From Noviherbaspirillum pedocola (lineage in GTDB: Bacteria > Pseudomonadota > Gammaproteobacteria > Burkholderiales > Burkholderiaceae_D), in NCBI RefSeq assembly GCF_016632335.1, contig NZ_JAEPBG010000030.1:1-44772 (forward strand): a stretch of 44,772 nucleotides of DNA, written 5' to 3'. The translations under genes and the position numbers were made by a program. How positions within the stretch are numbered: the first letter of the stretch is position 1; each line of letters opens with the position of its first letter. This document shows positions 26,537-35,703 of the stretch, one piece after another. The notes beneath the pieces are model-generated. The model was given only the letters and a program-made list of their open reading frames with translations. It searched no databases and was not told the origin of the DNA.

Positions 26537-27517
26537 ATGCTTCCAATGGACGCCAAACGCAATGCCGATTCGTATTCCTACCCGAACGGCATGCTCAATT
26601 CCGGCTGGATCGTCGGCGTGCTGCGCCAACCCGGCGAAGGCAAGTGCTTCATCCAGCAAACCGCCAGCGAGAACCACATGCTGCCGGTCGAGTTCGACCC
26701 CCGTCAGGCGCCGCTGCCGCGCGACCTGAAGGAATGGGATCTGGTCATGGCGTACTGCCATTTCATCGGCGCACGCGAGAATGACGTGCGCATCGTGCGC
26801 GCCAAGAGCATCCGCTTCGAATCGCCGAACCTGATGCACATGGATAAGCGCTTCGCCGAAGACGTGATGCGCAAATGGTCCGTCAAGGTGCATGCCGCCG
26901 CCAAGGATTCCGGTGTGCCAGCGGCCATCGAAGCGGTTGGCAAGCTGGCCGGCGACGTGCCTGCCAAGGAAGAGCGCATCAACAGCGTCGACTGGCGCGT
27001 GCTGAAGCTCAACAAGAACGCCACCAATACCGTGCAGCTGGCCGGCTTCGTGCAAGCCAAGTCGCTGGAGCGCAACCGCGTCAATGCCGAGGGCAAGCCG
27101 ATGAATGACCGGCTGGTCGTGCTGCTGCGCCAGACCGAAGATCCGGACAAGAGCATCCCGATCCGCTGGTATGGCCGCAACCTGGAGCCGCTGGCCAACA
27201 CGCTGACCCGCGGCCTGCCGATCAAGGTGCAGGGCGAGTACCGCCTCGACGTCAAGGCGCTCGGCGCACCCGATCCGGAATCTGGCCTCGCGCCCGTGTC
27301 GAAGCTTCCCTATATTGAAGCGAAAGACTTCCCGGGCCCGGTCACCCCGGATTCGGGCCTGATCAAGATCGCGCCGTTCTGGGTTGCCGAGATGCTGGAA
27401 ATGGGCTCACGCAGGGCGCCACGCCGCGAAGCTGCGCCAGCGCCGGCCGCACCGGAAGGCATCGATTCGGCTGCAATTCTCGCCCAAGCGCTCGGTACGC
27501 CAGCATCCGGAGCCTGA
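26537..27517 (+). CDS. Probable OB-fold single-strand-binding protein of the element
   Basis: This 326-residue protein has a region (about residues 155-230) that looks like an OB-fold of single-strand-binding proteins, with TNTVQLAGFVQAKSLERN and RLVVLLRQTED strands followed by IPIRWYGR. An earlier domain (about 10-80) may be a second small beta domain. The C-terminus is Ala/Pro-rich. It heads an operon with topoisomerase III, as replication or processing proteins of integrative elements often do. AGGAGA is four bases before the ATG at 26537; the long frame from 25997 is the antisense shadow of the regulator gene. The assignment rests on pattern and context, not on a certain family match. Confidence 0.55.
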   Translation: MLPMDAKRNADSYSYPNGMLNSGWIVGVLRQPGEGKCFIQQTASENHMLPVEFDPRQAPLPRDLKEWDLVMAYCHFIGARENDVRIVRAKSIRFESPNLMHMDKRFAEDVMRKWSVKVHAAAKDSGVPAAIEAVGKLAGDVPAKEERINSVDWRVLKLNKNATNTVQLAGFVQAKSLERNRVNAEGKPMNDRLVVLLRQTEDPDKSIPIRWYGRNLEPLANTLTRGLPIKVQGEYRLDVKALGAPDPESGLAPVSKLPYIEAKDFPGPVTPDSGLIKIAPFWVAEMLEMGSRRAPRREAAPAPAAPEGIDSAAILAQALGTPASGA

Positions 27518-27521
27518 TGCC

Positions 27522-27752
27522 ATGGCTGACATTTGCGACGATTCAGACGCGATCAATGAAGCCTTCATCGAGCGCGGCGTGAAGGCAGCCCAGGCCAGCC
27601 TTTCGGTCAGGAGGCTCGCGCCGACAGGCATTTGTCACAACAGCCGCTGCGAGGCGGATGTCGAAGAAGGCAAGCTTTTCTGCGACAACCAGTGTGCCGA
27701 GGAACACCGGCGCACCGAAAAGCTCCGGGCCATCTCCGGCACCCGGCACTAG
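27522..27752 (+). CDS. Small zinc-ribbon protein
   Basis: This 76-residue protein has an acidic helical start and a single four-cysteine element, GICHNSRCEADVEEGKLFC plus NQC, resembling short zinc ribbons of phage and plasmid proteins; TraR/DksA-like relationship is possible but the spacing differs. It begins four bases after the OB-fold gene stops and precedes topB, so it is part of the same operon. Zinc binding is inferred from the cysteines. Confidence 0.7.
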   Translation: MADICDDSDAINEAFIERGVKAAQASLSVRRLAPTGICHNSRCEADVEEGKLFCDNQCAEEHRRTEKLRAISGTRH

Positions 27753-27830
27753 CGCGCGTGCCTGCCGCAACGAAGCCAAGCTCATGCGAATGACTTGGCT
27801 TGTTTTTTATACACACCAAATGATTCCTGC

Positions 27831-30350
27831 ATGAGCAAGATGCTGATCGTGGCGGAAAAGCCGTCCGTAGCCAAAGATATCGCCGCCGCGCTGGGCGGGT
27901 TCAGTAAGGTCGAGAACTGGCTGGAGAGCGACACGGCCGTGGTGTCGTGCGCCGTCGGCCACCTGGTCGAGCTCTTCGCCCCGGAAGCCGCGACCACCGG
28001 CCGCGACCTGTCCTCGCTGCCCATCATCCCGGCGCGCTTCGCGATGAAGGTGCTCGAGCCGAGCAAGGCGCAATACCTCCTTCTTGAACGGTTGATGGCC
28101 CGGCGAGACATTTCCAGTGTCGTCAATGCCTGCGACGCGGGACGCGAGGGCGAACTGATCTTCCGGCTGATCTATGAAAAGGCACGGTGCACCAAGCCGA
28201 TGAAGCGGATGTGGCTGCAATCGATGACCGCGGATGCGATCCGCGACGCCTACCGCACCATGAAGCCCGGCTCGGCGTTTGACAATCTGAGCGATGCGGC
28301 CAAGTGCCGCAGCGAAGCAGACTGGGTGGTCGGAATCAATGGTTCGCGCGGCATATCGGACTTGCGCGGCCGCCAGACGCACCGGCGCCAGATCATGGCG
28401 GCAGGGCGCGTACAGACGCCGACGCTGGCGATCCTGGTGCACCAGGAACAGAAGATCCGGAACTTCGTGCCGCAGGACTATTGGGAAGTGCATGGCACCT
28501 TCGGTGTGCAGGCCGGCACCTATGTCGCCAAGTGGTTCAATCCGAACGCCAAGGAAGAGGGCGAGGAAGGGCTGGTCAATCGCTTCACCGAGAAAGCCAA
28601 GGCCGAGCAGGTGGCCAACAAGTGCCGCGGCGTCGCGCCGAGTTCGGTGACGGACACCTCCAAGCCGGTCTCGAAGGCCGCGCCGCGCCTGTTCGACCTG
28701 ACCTCGCTGCAGCGGGAAGCGAACAAGAAACTCAAGTTCTCGGCAAAGAAAACGCTCGATATCGCCCAGGCGCTCTATGAGAAGCACAAGGCGACCACGT
28801 ATCCGCGTACCGATTCGACAGCGCTGCCGGAGGATTATGTGCCGACCGTGGCCAAGACATTGAACGCCTTGGCCGGTACCGCGTATGAAACACACGCAAA
28901 GCAGGTGCTGGCCAACGGTTGGATGAATGCCGGTAAGCGCATCTACGACAACGCCAAGATCAGCGATCACTTCGCCATCGTGCCGACCGGCGTGAAGCCC
29001 GCCAGCCTGACTGCCGAAGAGGCGAAGATCTACGACATGATCGTGCGGCGCTTTTTGGCCGCTTTCTTTCCCGCCGCGGAATACCTGCACACCACCCGCA
29101 TCACCGTTGTCTCCGGCGAGTCGTTCAAGAGCACCGGCAAGGTGCTGACCGCGCAGGGCTGGCTGGCGGTGTATGGCGTGGATATCGATGATGACGGCAA
29201 AACGCCTTCCTTGTGCGTCTATCAGCCAGGCGAGCCGGTCAAGAATGTGGAAATCGTCATCAAGGACCTGAAGACCAAGCCGCCGACCCGTTTTACCGAG
29301 GCGACGCTGCTGTCCGCGATGGAAAACGCCGGCAAGCTGGTCGACGATGACGACTTGCGCGATGCGATGAAGGAGCGCGGCCTTGGCACGCCGGCTACCC
29401 GTGCGGCGACGATCGAGGGGCTGCTGAGCCGGGTCGACGGCCGCGGCGAACCGAAGGAGCCGTATGTCGACCGCAAGGACAACTGGCTGGTGCCGACCCC
29501 CAAGGGCATGGACCTGATCGGGTTTCTGGATATGAACGGCATCGACGCGCTCACTTCGCCGCGCATGACAGGGGAGTGGGAGCAGAAGCTGCGCCAGATG
29601 GAAGCTGGCCAGTACGCACGGGATGCCTTCATGGCGGAAATTGGCGAGCTGACACGCCACATCATCGACGCGATCCGGCAGAAAGCGCCGCCGTCCTCGA
29701 TGCTAGCGGGCTGCGCCTGTCCGAAGTGCGGCGCGGGCGTAGTTTCGGGTGGTCCGACCTATGTCTGTGAAGCCAACTGCGGATTTGCGCTGTGGCGCGA
29801 GATCGCCGGCCGCATGTTCAACGACGAAGAGATTGCGCAGCTGCTGGCCGATCGGCAGACACCGACGCTGGACGGCTTCCTCTCCAAGAAGAAGACGCCA
29901 TTCAGCGCTGCGCTGAAGATGAATGACGAGTTCAAGCTAGAGTTCGTCTTCCTCGACGACCCGCAGACCGCCCTACGCAATTCGCTCGATGCGTCGGGCA
30001 ACTCGGTGACCTGTCCTGCCTGCCAGAGCCTGATGCGGCGGATCAAAGGCAAGAAAGGCTGGTTCTGGGCCTGCACCAACCGGGAAGCCGAGTGCAAGAA
30101 GACCATGAATGACGAGAACGGCCATGCGGTTGCCTCGAACGCCGGCACTACGCTGCCCAATGGCGCGACCGTCGCTTGTCCGCAATGCACCAAGCCGATG
30201 CGGCGCATCAAAGGCCAGAAATCCTATTTCTGGGGCTGTACCGGCTATGCCGACGGCTGCCGCAGCACCCTGGAAGACAAGAACGGCAAGCCTGTACCCA
30301 AGACATCGAAACCGGCCGCGTCCGCCCAGGATGCTGGAGCATTCCTATGA
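27831..30350 (+). CDS. topB: DNA topoisomerase III
   Basis: This 839-residue type IA topoisomerase relaxes and decatenates DNA through a single-strand break, useful for resolving plasmid or transfer intermediates. The TOPRIM domain starts MSKMLIVAEKPSVAKDIAA and contains CDAGREGELIFR at residues 101-112. The catalytic tyrosine is Tyr324 in TTYPRTDST. The C-terminus holds a Cys-rich region of zinc ribbons, with CPKCG, CPACQ and CPQCT pairs. It is longer than chromosomal TopB of about 650 residues because of this zinc-ribbon tail, as is usual for versions on mobile elements. It overlaps the next gene by ATGA. Its last 87 codons are duplicated downstream. Confidence 0.95.
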   Translation: MSKMLIVAEKPSVAKDIAAALGGFSKVENWLESDTAVVSCAVGHLVELFAPEAATTGRDLSSLPIIPARFAMKVLEPSKAQYLLLERLMARRDISSVVNACDAGREGELIFRLIYEKARCTKPMKRMWLQSMTADAIRDAYRTMKPGSAFDNLSDAAKCRSEADWVVGINGSRGISDLRGRQTHRRQIMAAGRVQTPTLAILVHQEQKIRNFVPQDYWEVHGTFGVQAGTYVAKWFNPNAKEEGEEGLVNRFTEKAKAEQVANKCRGVAPSSVTDTSKPVSKAAPRLFDLTSLQREANKKLKFSAKKTLDIAQALYEKHKATTYPRTDSTALPEDYVPTVAKTLNALAGTAYETHAKQVLANGWMNAGKRIYDNAKISDHFAIVPTGVKPASLTAEEAKIYDMIVRRFLAAFFPAAEYLHTTRITVVSGESFKSTGKVLTAQGWLAVYGVDIDDDGKTPSLCVYQPGEPVKNVEIVIKDLKTKPPTRFTEATLLSAMENAGKLVDDDDLRDAMKERGLGTPATRAATIEGLLSRVDGRGEPKEPYVDRKDNWLVPTPKGMDLIGFLDMNGIDALTSPRMTGEWEQKLRQMEAGQYARDAFMAEIGELTRHIIDAIRQKAPPSSMLAGCACPKCGAGVVSGGPTYVCEANCGFALWREIAGRMFNDEEIAQLLADRQTPTLDGFLSKKKTPFSAALKMNDEFKLEFVFLDDPQTALRNSLDASGNSVTCPACQSLMRRIKGKKGWFWACTNREAECKKTMNDENGHAVASNAGTTLPNGATVACPQCTKPMRRIKGQKSYFWGCTGYADGCRSTLEDKNGKPVPKTSKPAASAQDAGAFL

Positions 30351-30706
30351 ACCAGAAGAATCTGATCGTCAAAGCCACCTTCATCGTCTTTGCGTTCTGG
30401 TGGACCGTCTGCAACCTCTATACCCTAATCACGGACCGGAAATGGTTTTGGGAGAGCATCCCGCTCATGGCGCATAGTCTCTACCAGAACGTGGCAGGCT
30501 TCTTTGTCGGAATCGCGTTCACAGCGTCGCTGATTTTCCTTGTGCGCACGGTGGCGCTGAATCGCCTGCAGCCGGGATCCTTCAATGGCGTGACCTCGTC
30601 CATCGGACCGGTTCCCATTCTGGCGCCGCCGGCGAAACGGGTGAAAACGAAAGACTTTCTGTCCATCGAAAGCGAACGCGTCAAGCAATGCATCGAAGCG
30701 AACAAG
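30089..30706 (+). repeat. Direct repeat, copy 1 (topB end plus traI-like start)
   Basis: This 618-bp unit corresponds to 31311-31928 at an offset of exactly 1,222 bp with no insertion or deletion. In the topB part I count 27 differences in 262 bases; the part after it, encoding the N-terminal membrane region, is more diverged. Confidence 0.85.
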
Positions 30707-31330
30707 GCAAATCAATCGAACGAAGAACATGCCATCCCGAAGACGTCTGAGCCGCAGTCTGAAGCGCATGGCGCAGCAGCTCCTACACCTGCGAACCGGG
30801 CCGATGTAAAGGATGAGGTGCAAGGCCGCATTTACGGGGCAGACCTCGACGAAGACGGCAATTACCCAGAAGACCCCGATGAGGACAGCATTGAATGGGC
30901 TGACCTCAGTGAAGAAGTGATGCAAAACGCCTTCAAAACTACGGACTTAAATGAGCTTGGGGAGCTCGGGCTGGCGGCCAGCGGGGAGGCGCTGGTACAT
31001 GCCACTGAGGCGCCCATTGATGGTGTGGACCCGGATCTACTTGCCTCACCGGAGAAATGCAGTCTTGGCGCGGACGGCCTGGAGCTTGTGGCAGACGGAA
31101 TTCCCGTCATCTCGAATAGTGGCGAATCCGACTTGGTCGCTACATCTGAAAGGTGCCGTGAAAGTGATCCTGCTGACCAGGCTGTGCCCGCCGACAGTAC
31201 TGGTAAGCCGAAGGAATCAAGCATTGAACCGTCAGGAATTCCCCTGAGCCACGATTGTGGCGTCGCCATACAGGATGTTCCCAAAGATCCGGTTTCCAAC
31301 TACAAAAAAACGAGTGCAAGAAGATCATGA
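30347..31330 (+). CDS. Truncated traI-like paralogue without HD domain
   Basis: This 327-residue protein repeats the start of the gene at 31,569 without gaps for about 120 residues. That part includes two membrane segments (about residues 10-27 and 47-67) and the PVPILAPPAKRVK and IESERVKQ motifs. It then lacks the whole HD domain. Its second half is an acidic linker ending GVAIQDVPKDPVSNYKK, matching the C-terminal linker of the full-length protein (GTAVQDVPRDPVSKYKK). The last few residues come from a junction with topB sequence. It is therefore an internally deleted copy created by a tandem duplication. The frame is intact and coupled to topB by ATGA, so it may be made as a membrane protein. 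Confidence 0.75.
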   Translation: MNQKNLIVKATFIVFAFWWTVCNLYTLITDRKWFWESIPLMAHSLYQNVAGFFVGIAFTASLIFLVRTVALNRLQPGSFNGVTSSIGPVPILAPPAKRVKTKDFLSIESERVKQCIEANKANQSNEEHAIPKTSEPQSEAHGAAAPTPANRADVKDEVQGRIYGADLDEDGNYPEDPDEDSIEWADLSEEVMQNAFKTTDLNELGELGLAASGEALVHATEAPIDGVDPDLLASPEKCSLGADGLELVADGIPVISNSGESDLVATSERCRESDPADQAVPADSTGKPKESSIEPSGIPLSHDCGVAIQDVPKDPVSNYKKTSARRS

Positions 31331-31928
31331 ATGACGAGAACGGCCATGCGGTTGCCTCGAACGCTGGCACCACGCTGCCCAATGGCGCGACCGCCGCTTG
31401 TCCGCAATGCACCAAGCCGATGCGGCGCATCGAAGGCCAGAAATCTTACTTCTGCAGCTGTACCGGCTATGCCGATGGCTGCCGCAGCACCCTGGAAGAC
31501 AAGAATGGCAAGCCTGTACCTAAATCCTCTAAACCGGCGGCATCCAGCCAATCCGCGGGAGCGTTTCTGTGAACCATAAAAATCCGATTATCAAAGCCAC
31601 GTTCATCGTCTTCGCCTTTTGGTGGACTGTCTGCAATGCGTACACGCTGTTCACTGACCCGGTCTGGTTCTGGGAGAGCTTGCCGGCGATGCGCTATGGA
31701 CTCTTCATCACGGTCGTTGGACTTCTTTGCGGCCTTGTAATCAGCGCCGCGCTAATCGTGCTGGAGCGCAGCCTCGCCCTGGATCGCCTGAAAGGAGGAA
31801 GCTTCCTCGGGATTACCTCCACCATCGGTCCGGTGCCGATCCTCGCGCCGCCAGCGAAGCGGGTAAAGGCCAAGGAATGTCTTCCGATCGAAAGTGAGCG
31901 CGTCAAGCAATGGATTGCAGCGAACAAG
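31311..31928 (+). repeat. Direct repeat, copy 2 (topB end plus traI-like start)
   Basis: Second copy of the 618-bp unit. It begins at the shared CGAGTGCAAGAAGA where the linker of the truncated paralogue (ending YKK) joins topB sequence, which marks the recombination junction. Confidence 0.85.
31327..31572 (+). pseudogene. Duplicated 3' fragment of topB (zinc-ribbon remnant)
   Basis: The frame encodes the last 81 residues of topoisomerase III again, from MNDENGHAVASNAGTTLPNG to the end (GAFL). It keeps the CPQC ribbon but changes a conserved WG to CS. It has no TOPRIM or catalytic domain, so it is a remnant. It remains open, and its first ATG overlaps the stop of the truncated paralogue by ATGA. 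Its stop overlaps the start of the full-length gene in the same way, so a small zinc-ribbon peptide could still be translated and carry ribosomes into the next gene. Confidence 0.8.
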
Positions 31929-34193
31929 GAAACCAACCCGGCCTACGTTGCGCTGTTCATGGCCGTGTGGGAGACGCTGTCAGCTCACAAGACTCATCCC
32001 GCAAGCCACCGCAAAGGCGGTCACGGCGGAAGAACATTGGCCGAGCATTGCATGGCGGTGGCCGACACGGCGCTCGAGCTTGCACCGGGCTGGTCGTACG
32101 ACGGTGTGTACATCAAGCGCGCCGGCAAGACACCGAAGCTGATCATCGCCAAGCGGAATGCCGAGTATAGGTTTGACCCTGCCGATCCCCTGATCCCGAT
32201 TCTTGGGCTGGCACACGATATTGGAAAGATTGAGGCCTATAAGCTTCAGCCTGACGGCACGGTGCTGACCAGCGAGAGCAGCTCCGAGCAGGACGACGCA
32301 GGCGTGAAGCACGATGCGCTCGGCGCACGCATCCTTGCCCGGATAGCGGAGTTCTGGGAGATCCCCCCTGAAGACAATCGCATCCTTTCTCGTGTCGTTG
32401 CGCACTACCACCATCCCAGTGACTTCCCCGTGGACAAAGATGGGCTGGCGCTGGACGACCGCATGATGGCCTTGCTGGAATTCCTGATCTTGGCCGATCA
32501 GACCACCGGACAGCGGGAAAGCGGCATCAGCGCCGCGTCAGCCAACGCGGACGCGATCACCGAGACGGAAGGTGAGGAGATCTATGCGGCGTTCGTTGCA
32601 TGCGTCACTGAGCAGGGCCGAATCAATGGTACCGGCAACATCGAAGCCGACAAGACCTTCAAGATTGGGCAGAAACATGGAAACGTAGTGTATTTGCGAG
32701 ACGAGGCGCTGCTTAGGGCCATGTGCAAGCAACTTGGCGTTTCAATCGAGGTAGGAAGAGGCCGCTACATCTTGCTGAACCGAATTCTCACTGTTCTGGA
32801 AGAGAAAGGCATACTTGTTACCTCCCATAATAGTGTTGATTTCAAAGGGTATCAGCCGCTGTATTTGGTACGTTTCTACCATAGCGAGACGGCGACTGCT
32901 TTGGCTGATTGGCACCAGACCATCGTCATTCGACCCACATCGCAACATGGCGATCTGCATGCTCTGCTGAATCTATCGCCTCTAGCAACCACCGCGAAAA
33001 TCGAAGGGATCTACTTTGCGCATCTGAACAAGATTGCTGACCCTGCCAAATTGTTTGACCTCGTTGGCAAGGCCTTTGACGATGATGTCCTTCAATCGGT
33101 ACGCAAAGGGATAATGGCCGCTGGCATGCCAGTTGAAGCAGTCCGCACTACAACGCCAGCCGTCGAACCCCGTCCAGCACCGGAGAAACCGGAAACGGCC
33201 CCGATCAAGGTCTCACCGCCGAACGCTGGTGTCCTGAAAATACACGCCACGGTAACGAACACAACTCCAGAATCAGTTTCCCCGACTCCAGATCTGACTT
33301 CCGACGAGACTCCATTTGATTGGGACAATCTGGATGCTCAAGTGAAGATAAATGGCTTCGATGCAGGCGATATCGATGGCATGCCGTCGAATTCACCTGA
33401 TGCCGAGATAACTCACGAACAACCCATCATTTCGGACGTTACCCCGGCCGGCGCAGAAAGCGACGACATGGATTTGCTGGCGCCGCATGTGATGGTTGGA
33501 TCCGACGCGACTGATTTCGATGCCGCCATGGAAAGCGATGTTCTGGCAACAAGCCATATTGAACCTTCGGCCCCCACGGACGAAGTGGGTGTAATCGAGC
33601 CACCAGCGGCTGCTGATGCTAACGGACTAGATAAATCAGTCGATGAACCAGGTCATCATACGCTCGGCATTCCGATGGATCACGATCGAGGCACGGCGGT
33701 GCAAGATGTTCCGCGCGATCCTGTCTCCAAATATAAGAAGCAAAAGCAGGCAGAGCGTAATGACGCAAATTTGGAACAGCTACGGCAGGCATCCAATCCG
33801 TCCGACTTCTTGCAAGGTCTGTCAGCATCCCAAACGAAGAAGCGGGCTGAAAATGGACTTGTAGCATATCTCGGCTCAGGCAATAACCGTAAAGCCCCTG
33901 GCAGGATTAAGGCAGCGGAGACGGGCGCTTCTTCCTCTGACGGTCTGAGCGAGTTCAAGTTAGAACACTCGTATGAAGTTTTTCAAAAATTGGTTCAACG
34001 CGCGGTAGAAAGTGGAGAGCTACATTGCCTGGCAACGCTCGATGGCAAACACTTCGTTTTGCAATCCATGATCGAAAAGGCTTTTCCAGGGCAAAATATC
34101 GATGAGCGGTTGCCTCCGGCATTGGTCGAACGACGCTCCACAAGCGCCGGTGACGTCCTTCTCATTCCTGTGGCACCGTTAGCAAATGGCTGA
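31569..34193 (+). CDS. traI: TraI_2/MOBH-like HD-domain protein (putative relaxase) with N-terminal membrane anchor
   Basis: This 874-residue protein has two N-terminal membrane segments (about residues 10-27 and 47-67). An HD-phosphohydrolase-type domain (about 130-350) follows. It shows the THPASHRKGGHGGRTLAEHC pattern, LAHDIGK with H216-D217, and VVAHYHHPSDFP, all typical of the TraI_2 domain of MOBH relaxases. A winged-helix-like section, a long acidic linker (about 540-720) and a conserved C-terminal domain (about 795-874) complete it. MOBH relaxases nick and lead the transferred strand. An N-terminal membrane hairpin is unusual for a relaxase, so an accessory role is possible. The start overlaps the topB remnant by ATGA. 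Confidence 0.75.
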   Translation: MNHKNPIIKATFIVFAFWWTVCNAYTLFTDPVWFWESLPAMRYGLFITVVGLLCGLVISAALIVLERSLALDRLKGGSFLGITSTIGPVPILAPPAKRVKAKECLPIESERVKQWIAANKETNPAYVALFMAVWETLSAHKTHPASHRKGGHGGRTLAEHCMAVADTALELAPGWSYDGVYIKRAGKTPKLIIAKRNAEYRFDPADPLIPILGLAHDIGKIEAYKLQPDGTVLTSESSSEQDDAGVKHDALGARILARIAEFWEIPPEDNRILSRVVAHYHHPSDFPVDKDGLALDDRMMALLEFLILADQTTGQRESGISAASANADAITETEGEEIYAAFVACVTEQGRINGTGNIEADKTFKIGQKHGNVVYLRDEALLRAMCKQLGVSIEVGRGRYILLNRILTVLEEKGILVTSHNSVDFKGYQPLYLVRFYHSETATALADWHQTIVIRPTSQHGDLHALLNLSPLATTAKIEGIYFAHLNKIADPAKLFDLVGKAFDDDVLQSVRKGIMAAGMPVEAVRTTTPAVEPRPAPEKPETAPIKVSPPNAGVLKIHATVTNTTPESVSPTPDLTSDETPFDWDNLDAQVKINGFDAGDIDGMPSNSPDAEITHEQPIISDVTPAGAESDDMDLLAPHVMVGSDATDFDAAMESDVLATSHIEPSAPTDEVGVIEPPAAADANGLDKSVDEPGHHTLGIPMDHDRGTAVQDVPRDPVSKYKKQKQAERNDANLEQLRQASNPSDFLQGLSASQTKKRAENGLVAYLGSGNNRKAPGRIKAAETGASSSDGLSEFKLEHSYEVFQKLVQRAVESGELHCLATLDGKHFVLQSMIEKAFPGQNIDERLPPALVERRSTSAGDVLLIPVAPLANG

Positions 34194-34497
34194 TCGTGCT
34201 TCGCCTTGCCAAGGAAAGGCAGCTGGGCATCTTCGCGAGAAAATGCCTGGAGTCGCCGCATGGATCGACTCCCTGCGCGAGGCCTTCGGAAAGGAGATGG
34301 TGGACGAGATGATCCGTACCGGCCTGAAGAAGGGCACGTTTTGGGCGGTTGAAAATGGCAATGTCGTTGGCCAGCCGCCTGCCGATGTGCTTGAAAAGCA
34401 TTTCGCGGAACTCGCCAATCCCGAACCTTCGGTACCGCCGACTGAGGCGGTGACAGCCCAGCCCGAACCTTGGATTGACCGCCGCTGGCCGTCTTGA
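34186..34497 (+). CDS. Small unknown protein after the TraI-like gene
   Basis: This 103-residue protein is not recognised. It contains a helical middle part (VAAWIDSLREAFGKEMVDEM) and a Pro-rich acidic end finishing in RRWPS. Its start overlaps the stop of the TraI-like gene by eight bases, so the pair is coupled. No cysteine, signal or membrane segment is seen. It may be an accessory of the TraI-like protein. Confidence 0.7.
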   Translation: MADRASPCQGKAAGHLREKMPGVAAWIDSLREAFGKEMVDEMIRTGLKKGTFWAVENGNVVGQPPADVLEKHFAELANPEPSVPPTEAVTAQPEPWIDRRWPS

Positions 34498-34762
34498 AGC
34501 TGCAACAGCTTCTTTTTCGTCAGGTCACAACTGCCAGGCACTGCAGGTCTTCCCATCGCTGCGGAGAGGGCGTACGGCTCACTGAGATTGTTGCGCCGAC
34601 GGCGACGCATTGTCGTGCACAGCCTGCTCCGCAAATTATGTCTATGCCTAGTTCATTCCCGTAGGCCCGTAAACGGTTGAGAGCCAGCACTGCCATTGCC
34701 AGAGCCTAAACTTTCGCTAAAGGGATTTTGCGAAACCATTTCTACAGGAATATGATTTGAGC

Positions 34763-35092
34763 ATGGCTATTCAATTCGACACTCTCCGCTACGTTGAGAA
34801 ACTGAGGTCCGCCGGCATGCCTGACGCGCACGCCAAGGCGAGTGCTGAAGCATTGTCAGCCGCATTGAAGGAATCGCTCTCCACTTCGTCGGTGGCCACC
34901 AAAGATGACATTTCTGCAGTCCGAAACGATTTAAGTACACTCAGGAATGATGTAAATCTGTTCCGGGCAGAAATGAAGGCGGAGTTGCGCACTGAAATCG
35001 GCTCGGTACGAGCCGACATGAAGTTAATGCAGTGGATGCTCGGCACGATCGTTGTCGGTGTCGTGTCGCTCATCGCGAAAAGCTTTTTCTGA
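34763..35092 (+). CDS. DUF1640-like coiled-coil protein with C-terminal membrane anchor
   Basis: This 109-residue protein opens with AIQFDTLRYVEKLRSAGMP, matching the DUF1640 (CCDC90-like) family start. A coiled coil follows over about residues 45-88, and one C-terminal membrane segment spans about 90-107. Such proteins are widespread in betaproteobacterial accessory regions, often beside toxin-like or mobile genes, and have no settled function. AGGAA lies six bases before an in-frame TTG at 34757, which may be the true start. The ATG at 34763 is chosen because it matches the family start. A terminator follows. Confidence 0.8.
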   Translation: MAIQFDTLRYVEKLRSAGMPDAHAKASAEALSAALKESLSTSSVATKDDISAVRNDLSTLRNDVNLFRAEMKAELRTEIGSVRADMKLMQWMLGTIVVGVVSLIAKSFF

Positions 35093-35106
35093 TCTGAACT
35101 CGTCCG

Positions 35107-35144
35107 ATCCCCCGCGTGCCGCCTTGGTGCCCGGGGGATTTTCT
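35107..35144 (+). terminator. Rho-independent terminator of the DUF1640-like gene
   Basis: ATCCCCCG at 35107-35114 pairs exactly with CGGGGGAT at 35132-35139 around a loop, followed by TTTTC. Confidence 0.8.
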
Positions 35145-35703
35145 TCGCCTATCGGATTCGAGGCATGGGCCTGGCGGTAGGTAGATCTCTACTAAGCATA
35201 GCAACCGGAACCGAGGCGCAGCTCGAGCGTACTGGTCAACGTGGATTTGTTTCCCATGCTGTACCGCGCACACGTTCCGGCCCGTAGAAAAATTTCCCCT
35301 GCGCACAGATTCTCAAATGATATGATGATAACCATTATTATCGCCAGACCATTTTAGGTTTTCAGAAAACGGAATTACCTAAAGGGCAGGTCAATTCATA
35401 CATTCAAAGCCTGCTTTATAGAAAACATTTCTGAACGCTGAAACGAAACCTCTAACGTCCACTTTCCTCATCGTTCTTTGAAAAAGGCTGTTTGGTTGAT
35501 GAAGACTGATAGCGGACACCCGCTAAAAATCCAACGAAGGCAGTAGACGCTTGGCATCTGCCGCTGCAGCAACGACTCTTCCACAAACGCGCTAAGCACT
35601 GCAGCTAAACTTTATAGATTGCATGAAACATCTGTCAATAAGATGGACGACCATTTTTGAACATGAGTCTAAAAGGAATTATACACTTAGCATAATTAGG
35701 ATA
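35145..35703. other. Gene-free boundary between backbone and AT-rich operon
   Basis: No gene is supported in these 559 bases. The left 130 bases still have backbone composition. From about 35,310 on the DNA is clearly AT-richer, and this may be where the cargo was inserted. A 7-bp inverted repeat (TTTAGGT at 35353-35359, ACCTAAA at 35377-35383) and a GATAA/TTATC dyad near 35,325-35,345 are visible but short. I see no terminator for the minus-strand operon that ends at 35704. Confidence 0.5.

Noticed and set aside
27807-29660. Long minus-strand open frame of 617 codons under topB
   Set aside because: It is antisense to an intact topoisomerase III and has no recognisable motif.
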